Positions 34,704-41,885 of a stretch of 41,885 bases of DNA are shown one piece after another. Position numbers and translations under genes: made by a program. The DNA is from Gammaproteobacteria bacterium 42_54_T18 (GTDB taxonomy: Bacteria; Pseudomonadota; Gammaproteobacteria; Pseudomonadales; Ketobacteraceae), in assembly GCA_002163245.1 (NCBI GenBank), contig MAAL01000003.1, forward strand, positions 1 to 41,885. Direction: 5' to 3'. Each line of letters opens with the position of its first letter. The stretch's first letter is position 1. The notes under the pieces are model-generated. The model saw only the letters and a list, made by a program, of their open reading frames with translations, made no database searches and was not told where the DNA came from.

Positions 34704-35759
34704 TTAACTTTCGCCGCGAAACTCACTAGGCGCCACTCCCTCAAGTTTTTTAAAAGCACGTGCAAAATTAGCACCATCGGTATAGCCAATTTTATGCGCA
34801 ATGTCGTTAACACTGTCTTTCGTTTGCTCTAGCATTTCCTTTGCTCGATCTATTCTCACCCTGGCGGCGAGTTCACGGAATTTGGTATTTTCCTCTCTGA
34901 GTAAGCGATGGAGTTTGCGTGGGCTCATGTTGAGTTCTTCGGCAATGATTTCTTGGCTGAGTAAGTAACCATCGGTGGTATTGCTTATTCGCTGTATTAT
35001 CGCTTCGCTCAGAGAGTACTGAGGGCTGGGTAATTGTTGCAGTAACTCATCACATTTTTTAATGCTTTTTTGATAAGAATGGTTATCCGCTAAGGGATTG
35101 GGTGTCGCAAGAAGGTCGCTCGGAAATAAGATACGGTTTTGCTTGGAATTACCAAAAATCTTTACATCAGTACTCGCGCTATAAACTTCATGATAAGGAT
35201 GCAAGGGGTAATTCATCTCAAAAATCGTTAAATTGGGCGTTATGGTGCTGAACATGAAATTTGCCATAGCCTGCATGCTTGACATTGAGGCATCAATTGC
35301 GAAACGCCTTACATCCTCGTCTATGAATGCTGTGGAATAAATATCGATGCTTCCGTACTTAACCCCGTCTATGGTTGTGACACTGTTGGGTGGGCTAATT
35401 CTGAAAAGTGGTGAAATGATTGGAATGTATTTATAGGCAACCTCCATAGCATCTGCAGCGGTAGCGCTACTTAAGGCGGCAAACCCGGCTAAGCCATAGG
35501 CGCTGATATTAAATTTAGCCCCAATGATTAAACCTAAATTTGGTTCACCAGTTACATTCAACGCATTAATAACAAGTTGTTCGGTGTCTGCTTGAGTCAA
35601 TAAAAAATAATCGTCACTAAGGTGTTGAAGGTTTAGCTCAGTGCCCTCGAATAATCGTTCGGTATCAAGGCCACGTTTCCTGAAATGTTCCAACAACTCA
35701 AAATAAAAACGAGTGGGTAAACATGGCTCTAGCGGTCGGTAATTTAAATGAATAGTCAT
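34704..35759 (-). CDS. AraC-family regulator divergent from the monooxygenase cluster
   Basis: 351 residues. The N-terminal 230 residues are of the arabinose-binding-domain (PF12625) type (QADTEQLVINALNVTGEPNL in its usual place near 55-75). The C-terminal domain has both helix-turn-helix units: MSPRKLHRLLREENTKF and IGYTDGANFARAFKKLEGVA, ending PSEFRGES. It is transcribed away from the monooxygenase operon with a 132-nt gap that contains a matching direct repeat, so it is the likely activator of that operon, responding to a substrate or intermediate. Confidence 0.88.
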   Translation of the reverse strand: MTIHLNYRPLEPCLPTRFYFELLEHFRKRGLDTERLFEGTELNLQHLSDDYFLLTQADTEQLVINALNVTGEPNLGLIIGAKFNISAYGLAGFAALSSATAADAMEVAYKYIPIISPLFRISPPNSVTTIDGVKYGSIDIYSTAFIDEDVRRFAIDASMSSMQAMANFMFSTITPNLTIFEMNYPLHPYHEVYSASTDVKIFGNSKQNRILFPSDLLATPNPLADNHSYQKSIKKCDELLQQLPSPQYSLSEAIIQRISNTTDGYLLSQEIIAEELNMSPRKLHRLLREENTKFRELAARVRIDRAKEMLEQTKDSVNDIAHKIGYTDGANFARAFKKLEGVAPSEFRGES

Positions 35760-35783
35760 GAAGTCTATATAAACATAACTCGT

Positions 35784-35816
35784 CTGAAAATGACAAGGGA
35801 ATAGTCAGAAAATAAC
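35784..35816 (+). promoter_or_regulatory. candidate AraC-type operator (direct repeat)
   Basis: CTGAAAATGAC (35784-35794) and CAGAAAATAAC (35806-35816) match at 9 of 11 positions and are spaced 22 bp apart, two helix turns. This is the form expected for an AraC-family dimer site, and it lies in the intergenic region between the AraC gene and the monooxygenase gene. Confidence 0.4.
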
Positions 35817-35891
35817 CTGAGTGATGCTTTCAATTAGGGCATATTAATCACCATCAGTAATCATTGAGATAGGAAACGGAGGGGCTTACAT

Positions 35892-37384
35892 ATGACCAAA
35901 GAACATTTAGACGTAGTTGTGATCGGAGCAGGGCTTTCAGGTATCGGGGCCGCTTGTCATTTAAGTAAAAACTGTCAAGGAAAGACAGTCGCCATTTTAG
36001 AAGGGCAGGATGCTTTAGGCGGAACTTGGGACCTTTTTAAATACCCAGGCATACGTTCAGATTCTGATATGTTTACGCTCGGTTATAGCTTTAAGCCTTG
36101 GTCCGGTTCGAAATTTCTGGCAGACGGGCCCGACGTAAAAGAATACATCGCCGAGACTGCTCGAGAACACGGTATCGATCAAAAAATTCGTTACGGCGTA
36201 CAGGTAGAATCCGTCCATTGGGACACACCCTCTGCAACCTGGACAATCACCTACGTCAATAAAGCCAGCGGTGAAACGCAAGAGTTAACGTGCAACTTTA
36301 TCTTCTCATGTACTGGCTACTACAGTTACAAGGGTGGCTACCAGCCAGATTTTCCAGGTAGAGATAAATTCAATGGCGAACTTGTTCACCCTCAAAAATG
36401 GCCGGAAAATTTAGATTATGCCAATAAAAAAGTAGTGGTGATCGGTAGTGGTGCAACAGCGGTAAGTCTAGTCCCAGAACTGGCAAAAAAAGCCGCTCAA
36501 GTTACCATGTTACAACGCTCTCCCACTTACCTGGCTTCGGTCCCGGATGAAGATAAGTCAGTTAAACTTTTAAGAAAAGTTCTCCCGAACAAATGGGCTT
36601 ACCGAGTCACGCGAACACAAAAAGTTGCTGCACAGTATTCTATTTTTCATTTGAGTCGTAAATTCCCTAAACAAGCGAAGAACCTACTTATACGCGGTGT
36701 AAAAAAGCAGGTTGGAAATAGCTCGGATTTAGCAAACTTCAAACCTAAATATAACCCTTGGGAAGAACGCCTTTGTGCGGTTAAGGCTGGTGACTTATTT
36801 AAAGCAGTGCGTGAAGAAAAAGCGCAGGTTGTTACCGACACTATAGAGAAAATCACTGAAAACGGTATTCAGCTAAATTCGGGTGAATTTTTAGAAGCAG
36901 ACATCATCGTCTCCGCAACTGGACTTAACTTAGAGTTCTTTGGTGGCATTAACATCACTGTGGATGGAAAAGCATACGACCCAACGCAGCGAATGAGCTA
37001 CAAAAGTGTCATGTTAGAACAACTACCTAACATTGGCTTTATCTTTGGCTATACCAATGCCTCTTGGACATTGAAGTCTGATCTCACTTCTGAATATCTG
37101 TGCCGTGTAATCAATCATATGGATAATACCGGTACCCGTCAGTGTACGCCCGCGAAGAATGACCCAAGCGTAGCGAAAGAGGACTTTTTGACTTTCAATC
37201 AGGCTACATAAAAAGGGGAATACACAGGTTCCCTCTCACCGGCAATAAACTCCCTTGGAAACTTTTCCAAATCTACCCGGCAGATCTTATGTGGCTACGC
37301 TACGGCAAAATAGAAGATAGCGCCATTCGTTTCACTAATCCCTCTGGAGCAGGTGCAAGCAGTATGCAGGCAATTCCAGTGTAA
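35892..37384 (+). pseudogene. flavin-containing Baeyer-Villiger-type monooxygenase, frameshifted near the C-terminus
   Basis: A two-dinucleotide-binding flavoprotein: FAD site GAGLSG (12-17), GGTWDLFKYPGIRSDSD, the Baeyer-Villiger fingerprint FNGELVHPQKWP (160-171; FxGxxxHxxxW[P/D]), the NADPH site GSGATA (185-190) and SATGLNLEF. It would insert oxygen next to a ketone carbonyl to give an ester. The first frame stops at 37211 after 439 residues (DFLTFNQAT). Just before, the frame changes: AATCAGG around 37196-37202 lacks one base, and the other frame reads SGYIKRGIHRFPLTG, then WLRYGKIEDS, to a TAA at 37382-37384. Repaired length is about 497 residues, as for AlmA-like enzymes. GGAGGGG precedes the ATG. 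Whether the truncated form is active is unknown. Confidence 0.85.
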
Positions 37385-37421
37385 AGCCTTTATCAATGAA
37401 CCTGTATTTAGGAGAGAGTAA

Positions 37422-38333
37422 ATGCAAGAAATTATGGTAAAAAATAGAGATGTTGAGCTCTATACCAAAGTGCACGGCAACTCGAGCAAACCTATTTTAA
37501 TGTTTTTACATGGCTATCCAGATTGCTCTAAAACCTGGGATATACAAGTAGAGGCGCTAAAAGATGATTACTGCATACTGTGTTTTGATATGCGTGGTGT
37601 AGGTCATTCAACGAAGTCAGATAATCGAGGCGCTTATCGTATGGATAAACTGCTCTCGGATATCGAAGCTATTATCAACACTGTTGCGGGTCAGGATGGC
37701 AAAGTACATTTGATCGGTCACGATTGGGGATCTGTAATTGGCTGGTCTTTTATCACTGAACAGCATTATGCGCGAAGGATACTTTCTTACACCAGCTTAT
37801 CTGGCCCCCATTTAGGTTTGATGATGCATTTGGCACGCAAAGCTTTTTTCTCGGGCAACCTAACGAAAGTGAAAGATTTCTCTAGGCAGGTTGTACTTTC
37901 TTGGTACATTTATATGTTCAATCTCCCTGTGCTTCCCGAAGCAGTGCTAAAAGCATTCGGACTTCCTCTGTGGAAAAAACTACTACAAGAAAACGGCGTT
38001 AACCCAAGTTCCCCTTATCTAGATATTAGCCAAGAAGAGGTAAATGGCATTACCTTAAATCCTTTAGGGTTGTATCGGCAAAACCCTTGGAGCCCTCCGA
38101 AGGTACCAGCGCCTAATGGCATTAAAACCCCAGTACAATTAATTGTCGCCACTGAAGATAACTATATTTCGGACAAAATATTTTCAGATTATGATCGCTA
38201 TGTCCCGTCTTTAACACGTCAGACTTTACATGCTAAGCACTGGGCCCACCACTCCCGCGCAGATGAGTTTAACCGCCTTGTTTCTCAGTTTGTTCAGAAC
38301 ATTGAGCAAGAAAATAATAGTCGAGCAGCGTAA
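37422..38333 (+). CDS. alpha/beta hydrolase, epoxide hydrolase-like
   Basis: 303 residues. Oxyanion-hole motif HGYPD (30-34); nucleophile motif GHDWG with Asp101 as nucleophile, which is typical of epoxide hydrolases and haloalkane dehalogenases rather than Ser esterases; a late His in the segment HAKHWAHHSRADEF completes the triad. Lies 37 nt after the repaired monooxygenase stop and overlaps the SDR start by one base, so it is in the same operon. An Asp nucleophile makes it less obvious as the ester hydrolase after a Baeyer-Villiger step. GGAGAGA precedes the ATG. Confidence 0.85.
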   Translation: MQEIMVKNRDVELYTKVHGNSSKPILMFLHGYPDCSKTWDIQVEALKDDYCILCFDMRGVGHSTKSDNRGAYRMDKLLSDIEAIINTVAGQDGKVHLIGHDWGSVIGWSFITEQHYARRILSYTSLSGPHLGLMMHLARKAFFSGNLTKVKDFSRQVVLSWYIYMFNLPVLPEAVLKAFGLPLWKKLLQENGVNPSSPYLDISQEEVNGITLNPLGLYRQNPWSPPKVPAPNGIKTPVQLIVATEDNYISDKIFSDYDRYVPSLTRQTLHAKHWAHHSRADEFNRLVSQFVQNIEQENNSRAA

Positions 38334-39151
38334 TGAAAAAATTAAATAACAAAGTGGTCTTAGTTACTGGTGGTGGTAGTGGAATCGGGCGAGAAACGGC
38401 GATTGAGTTTTCAGCCCAAGGTGCGCACATCATTCTATCCGATGTCAATGCGGTAGGCATGGAAGAATCAGGACGACTCATTCGCAAAGCTGGCGGCACC
38501 TTTGAGCAACATGTCGCTGATGTTGCTAGCCGTCGAGATATGGAAGCCTTAGCTAAAGAAGTGAAAAATAAGCATGGTGCATTGGATGTTCTCATCAATA
38601 ACGCAGGCATTGGTTCTGCGGGGGCATTTTTGGAAACGACCTTAGACACTTGGGACAAAGTCATTGATATTAATGTTAAAGGTGTCGTGCATGGCTGTCA
38701 TTACTTTCTACCGGACATGGTAGCAGCAGGTAAGGGCGGCAGCGTGGTGAACCTTGCTTCAATGGCTGCCTTTATCGCCCCCCCTGATATGTCGATTTAC
38801 ACAACGAGTAAATTCGCTGTACTCGGCTTTTCCGAATCCTTACGAAATGAATTGGCCAAACATCATATTCATGTGGCGACCATATGTCCCGGAGTGATTA
38901 ATACTCCTATTGTGAAAAACACTGTGATGGAAGGTGCATCCGGGCAAGGTGAGCTACGTGAAAAAGCAATAGCGATGTACCAGCGTCGCAACTACCCACC
39001 ACAGAAAGTAGCTCTCGCAGTTTTGAGTGCGGTATTGAAACAAAAGTCTGTGGTGCCAGTGTCACCTGAGGCTTGGCTGGGATACTACGCCAAGCGCTGG
39101 GCACCGAATTTGGTTGAACGTTTCGGGCGCCTTGAACTGCCCTTTAATTAA
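38333..39151 (+). CDS. short-chain dehydrogenase/reductase
   Basis: 272 residues of the classical SDR type. Cofactor motif TGGGSGIG (12-19), NNAG (89-92), catalytic Ser143, Tyr156 and Lys160 (YTTSK), and PGVINTPI after the catalytic core. LSDVNA with Asp at the end of the second strand favours NAD(H) over NADP(H). Likely interconverts an alcohol and a ketone in the pathway fed by the monooxygenase. The ATG overlaps the hydrolase stop (TAATG) and the stop overlaps the next ATG, indicating tight coupling. Confidence 0.9.
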   Translation: MKKLNNKVVLVTGGGSGIGRETAIEFSAQGAHIILSDVNAVGMEESGRLIRKAGGTFEQHVADVASRRDMEALAKEVKNKHGALDVLINNAGIGSAGAFLETTLDTWDKVIDINVKGVVHGCHYFLPDMVAAGKGGSVVNLASMAAFIAPPDMSIYTTSKFAVLGFSESLRNELAKHHIHVATICPGVINTPIVKNTVMEGASGQGELREKAIAMYQRRNYPPQKVALAVLSAVLKQKSVVPVSPEAWLGYYAKRWAPNLVERFGRLELPFN

Positions 39152-40131
39152 TGCAAAGCGTAAAAAGCTTTCGTGATTGGAAATTTATTATGTTAAAAAA
39201 TGCTAATATTGGTAATGGCCGCCATGCGATAAAAGGACGTGATGTTCAATTCGATTTCAGCGATACGAATCCTCATTGGCTTAAAGACGATCCATTTTCC
39301 TCACACTTTGTGAATAGTTTTCATTTAGTCTTGCCTCCTGGAGAGCGTTATTTCTGCCGCGTATTCGCGCAAGCGCTACCTCTAATCACCGATAACGAAT
39401 TACGTGAGGACGTAAAGGGCTTTATTCACCAAGAGGCTATACATTCAAGACAGCACACAAGCGCGCAAATTTATTTGGAAAGTAACGGCTACAATTATGA
39501 ACACTTTAATTCAAAGCTTGACTGGGTTTTAGAGCAGGTATTCGGCGATTCCCCGTTTGGAATGAATTACCTAAAAAATCGCTATACTAAAGATATCTGG
39601 CTGACATGCAGAGTCGGTTTTATTGCTACAATGGAGCACTTTACCGGATTCCTGGGTCAGTGGGGGTTGGATAATGAAAGTTGGGATAAAAACGGTGATG
39701 CAACTATCGTTGATCTATTTAAATGGCATCTAGCAGAAGAGGTTGAGCACCGTACGGTCGCTTTTGATTTATTTGAGCATCTGTGTACGACAAAGTTAGG
39801 TTTCTATGTTAGCCGCCAAGCGCAAATGGTAGTTGTGGCTCCTCTATTCATTCATTTTATTTTTGATGCTTTTCGTGTTCTTGTAAAACAGGACGAAGAC
39901 AGATCTATGCAAAAGCTTGGAGCCAAACACATCCTTCATCTATTGGCTGAGTTAGAAAAGGTGGGAAAACGCACGCAGAACGTACCAACATTTAGCTTCT
40001 TTGTACGTGAGACTTTACGTTGGGTAAATCCTTTCTTTCATCCGTTACACGAAGGAGACACGCAACAAGCTTTGGATTATCTCGCCCAGTCACCAGCAGC
40101 GATAGCCGCAGCTGATTCATGCATGAAATAA
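39151..40131 (+). CDS. PF10118-family protein, predicted metal-dependent hydrolase / possible di-iron protein
   Basis: 326 residues from the ATG at 39151, which overlaps the SDR stop. A later ATG at 39190 would drop 13 residues but has no ribosome-binding site. The family is called a predicted metal-dependent hydrolase. The visible acidic and His residues are Glu66, Glu95-x-x-His98 (EAIH), Glu162 (MEHF) and Glu197-x-x-His200 (EVEH), in the order E, ExxH, E, ExxH of ferritin-like di-iron carboxylate proteins. The protein is helix-rich and has one hydrophobic segment (VVAPLFIHFIFDAF). It closes the monooxygenase operon and recurs in such clusters. Activity unproven. Confidence 0.75.
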   Translation: MQSVKSFRDWKFIMLKNANIGNGRHAIKGRDVQFDFSDTNPHWLKDDPFSSHFVNSFHLVLPPGERYFCRVFAQALPLITDNELREDVKGFIHQEAIHSRQHTSAQIYLESNGYNYEHFNSKLDWVLEQVFGDSPFGMNYLKNRYTKDIWLTCRVGFIATMEHFTGFLGQWGLDNESWDKNGDATIVDLFKWHLAEEVEHRTVAFDLFEHLCTTKLGFYVSRQAQMVVVAPLFIHFIFDAFRVLVKQDEDRSMQKLGAKHILHLLAELEKVGKRTQNVPTFSFFVRETLRWVNPFFHPLHEGDTQQALDYLAQSPAAIAAADSCMK

Positions 40132-40430
40132 ACTCATCGCATGAGCTGAACGAGCGAGTTTCACGCATTGTTGTTTATGACATATGGAGACCCTAAAACG
40201 GATTGTAAACTCCAACGCTAAAGCTCAAGTGAAGCGGTCTAGAGGCAAGATACTTACCCTTGGCCCATTATTGGGTATCCAATAATCATGATATGGTTTG
40301 GGCCGACTGTATTACAGAGAAAACAAAACACATAGTCACCCAACCCGCCACCATTTTTGGCTGAAGAAGAATATAACACAGCTCGTTAGACTTCGCTTTA
40401 AAATGTATATTAAACGAAAGGAGTATTCAT
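40132..40430. other. 299-nt intergenic region with a nested inverted repeat
   Basis: No gene seen. TTATTGG-GTAT-CCAATAA (40268-40285) is a perfect 7-bp hairpin enclosed by GGCCCA (40262-40267) and TGGGCC (40299-40304). It may be the end of the upstream transcript or an operator for the hotdog gene; no T-run follows. Confidence 0.45.
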
Positions 40431-40877
40431 ATGAAACAAGCTATTACCGAACTTAGCAAAATGCTTACCTCAATATCTAAGCTATATTCAGATATGGAAT
40501 ACAGCATCCTTAGTGTCGAAGATGAGAATTATACTGTTCTGATCAAACTGAACGAGGTAACGAAAAATCATGTTAACTCTATTCACGCGGCCTATCAATT
40601 TGCTGCCGCTGAGTCTATTGGCGGAGTAATCGGTTTTTTAAATCGACCCAGTATGGAGTACAATCCAGTCGTAAAATCGGTCAGCATTAATTATAAAAAG
40701 CCGGCCTTATCAGACATTACAGCATCGACCCGGTTCACTTCGCAAGATCGACAAAACATGCTCGACGATCTAAAAAATAATAACAGGCACAATTTCACAT
40801 CAAACATCATTATTTCTAATGAAAACGGCGAGACGGTCGCAGAAGTGCATGCAGAGTATGTAATAGGTGTTTTTTAA
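40431..40877 (+). CDS. DUF4442 hotdog-fold thioesterase-like protein
   Basis: 148 residues with the hotdog layout of DUF4442/YiiD-type proteins: NHVNSIHAAYQFAAAESIGG holds the central helix entry (His positions near the usual HAA/ASLG site), then YNPVVKSVSINYKKPA and the strands ending GETVAEVHAEYVIG. DUF4442 proteins resemble acyl-CoA thioesterases, but a catalytic assignment is not possible here. AAAGGAG lies 8 nt before the ATG. About 300 nt separate it from the monooxygenase operon, so it is probably its own unit. Confidence 0.75.
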   Translation: MKQAITELSKMLTSISKLYSDMEYSILSVEDENYTVLIKLNEVTKNHVNSIHAAYQFAAAESIGGVIGFLNRPSMEYNPVVKSVSINYKKPALSDITASTRFTSQDRQNMLDDLKNNNRHNFTSNIIISNENGETVAEVHAEYVIGVF

Positions 40878-41314
40878 GGTATTAACCTATATTGAATCCT
40901 GTCTTGAAAGGCGCGAATCTACGTCCCCTTCGCTCACGAAAGTTCAATGCATCGGAAGCCTGCTATCATTTAGTCAGACAGCTTCTGAGCAATGAGCGGT
41001 ACTGGCTAGAAGCAATTTCTAAACTGCTTGTGAAGGCGGCTTTGGAGCACTCCAGACATAAAATCTATCAAAATAGGTCTTCATTGAAGACTGCAATAGG
41101 CCCGGAGGAGAAGCTGTTTCGATTTTTCCCAAGGTCAGCTCTATCAGCAATTTAATTGAATAATAGTGTCGAATCTCAGATCACGGAATGGCAGCAATGG
41201 TGCAGCAGCGGGAATGGTATCTTCTGAACAAGCAGCATTTCTAGAGTCAGCAACTGCATTTGGCCTGAAACTAAAACTCAAATTTTAAAGTACAGCTAAG
41301 CGGCTAAGTGCAGA
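40878..41314. other. 437-nt stretch without a supportable gene
   Basis: A TTG-started frame at 40892-41155 (87 residues, Arg/Ser/Leu-rich) has no ribosome-binding site and no recognisable motif and is probably chance. The rest of the stretch is closed in all frames and lies beside an integrase fragment, so it may be the worn interior of a former mobile element. Confidence 0.4.
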
Positions 41315-41635
41315 CTATTCATCTTTAATTTGCTTCCCTTTGCCAGAAGCATGGCGTTCACGATCTTCTACATCAATGTAACGCTCGGTTGTTTGGGCGC
41401 TTGCATGACCGGCATCGCCCCTTACATGTTCACGAGGACGAAGCTGAACGTCATCAGAAATTCCTGTGTGACGAAGCCAGTGTACGGTGGCAGAGCGTAG
41501 TTCTGTAGCGTCTTCTTCGAGGCCATCTTTGACCATGCGATCATAAGCTTTGTCGAAGCATCCTTGGATAATCTCGCGAACATAACGCGTGCTATGCTTT
41601 ACTGGCTTGCTGTTCAAGCCCCAGAGCCGACATTA
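41315..41635 (-). pseudogene. tyrosine recombinase (integrase), C-terminal fragment
   Basis: About 100 residues of the catalytic C-terminus: HWLRHTG (HxxR box), RPREHVRGDAGHAS (with the GHxS box) and TTERYID (nucleophile Tyr). The upstream Arg of the active site and the whole N-terminal DNA-binding part are missing: an in-frame TAA at 41633-41635 closes the frame, and the next DNA is unrelated. The possible TTG start at 41617 has no ribosome-binding site. A relic of an integrated element; no attachment sites were identified. Confidence 0.75.
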
Positions 41636-41651
41636 AGTAATCTGTTGAATA

Positions 41652-41840
41652 GTGAACCCTTCGCTACTCGAATGGGCAGGATCGTTTATATTGCCGCCAT
41701 TTCAGGTGTTCGCTTTACCGGTGCTTTCTATCACGATAGCCGCCATTTGGGGTGTCGACGTAATCGGCTCTTTCTTCCACAATATAGTCATTCAGTCTTG
41801 TTTAGAACTATTCTTAGATGAGGGCATTGCGCCCTTTTAG
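41652..41840 (+). CDS. uncertain small hydrophobic protein (62 aa)
   Basis: A GTG-started frame encoding 62 hydrophobic residues (FILPPFQVFALPVLSITIAA is a plausible membrane segment). There is no clear ribosome-binding site. Its last codons form a small GC hairpin (AGGGC ATTGC GCCCT, 41821-41835) followed by TTT, which could be a terminator. It may be a fragment of a larger gene. Weak call. Confidence 0.2.
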   Translation: MNPSLLEWAGSFILPPFQVFALPVLSITIAAIWGVDVIGSFFHNIVIQSCLELFLDEGIAPF

Positions 41841-41885
41841 GCAAGACATGCACCTGCTTAGTACGAACATTTCCACATAACATTC

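Noticed and set aside
41564-41821. 85-aa plus-strand frame overlapping the integrase fragment
   Set aside because: Mostly antisense to the recognisable recombinase sequence and without its own motif.
1-41885. CRISPR array or toxin-antitoxin/restriction system of a known family
   Set aside because: No regularly spaced repeats and no recognisable Cas, nuclease-methylase or known toxin-antitoxin proteins.

Overview
The window looks like chromosome of an AT-leaning marine-type gammaproteobacterium. Supporting signs are a Pel exopolysaccharide locus, a PEP-CTERM exported protein, NirBD nitrite reductase, several hybrid sensor kinases and many lipid or ketone catabolism genes. The genus cannot be fixed from sequence alone. 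No rRNA, tRNA or CRISPR was found.

Layout. (1) 1-2402: the 3' end of a pel operon, visibly damaged. There is a short upstream tail (probably pelE), a pelF whose N-terminal half is missing, and a pelG interrupted by one in-frame TAA. A relic of a nucleoside hydrolase 3' end overlaps the pelG end. (2) 2544-8016: a DUF4136 lipoprotein, a PAS hybrid kinase, a PEP-CTERM protein with a strong terminator, an intact nucleoside hydrolase and a small membrane-linked methyltransferase. (3) 8063-12772: an acyl-CoA dehydrogenase, an AraC regulator, and a c-heme (CxxCH) sensor kinase with a stand-alone receiver. (4) 12827-22557: a tightly coupled minus-strand operon of six genes whose order, sizes and families match apcABCDE plus the acyl-CoA ligase of acetophenone carboxylase systems. 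It has a readable sigma70 promoter overlapped by palindromic operators. (5) 23040-31679: a frameshifted lipoprotein, an Asp/Asn beta-hydroxylase-like protein, nirBD and a 7TMR-DISM hybrid kinase. (6) 31888-34680: orphan minus-strand genes of no known family, about 0.85 kb of repeat-rich non-coding DNA, and relics of an AraC regulator and an NTF2-like protein. (7) 34704-40877: a divergently regulated AraC / Baeyer-Villiger monooxygenase / alpha-beta hydrolase / SDR / PF10118 cluster, then a hotdog-fold gene. The monooxygenase has a 1-nt frameshift near its end. (8) 41315-41635: a tyrosine-recombinase C-terminal fragment.

How the parts fit. Two different ketone strategies lie 12 kb apart: ATP-dependent carboxylation plus CoA ligation (Apc-like, giving a 3-oxoacyl-CoA for thiolysis) and oxygen-dependent Baeyer-Villiger oxidation to esters followed by hydrolysis. 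The acyl-CoA dehydrogenase fits downstream beta-oxidation. The best candidates for something undescribed are the Apc-like operon in this setting, the orphan cassette at 31.9-33.2 kb with its palindromic upstream region, and the PF10118 protein, whose residues follow a di-iron carboxylate pattern.

At least seven genes or gene relics carry stops, frameshifts or truncations. Real gene decay and assembly error cannot be separated from one sequence.
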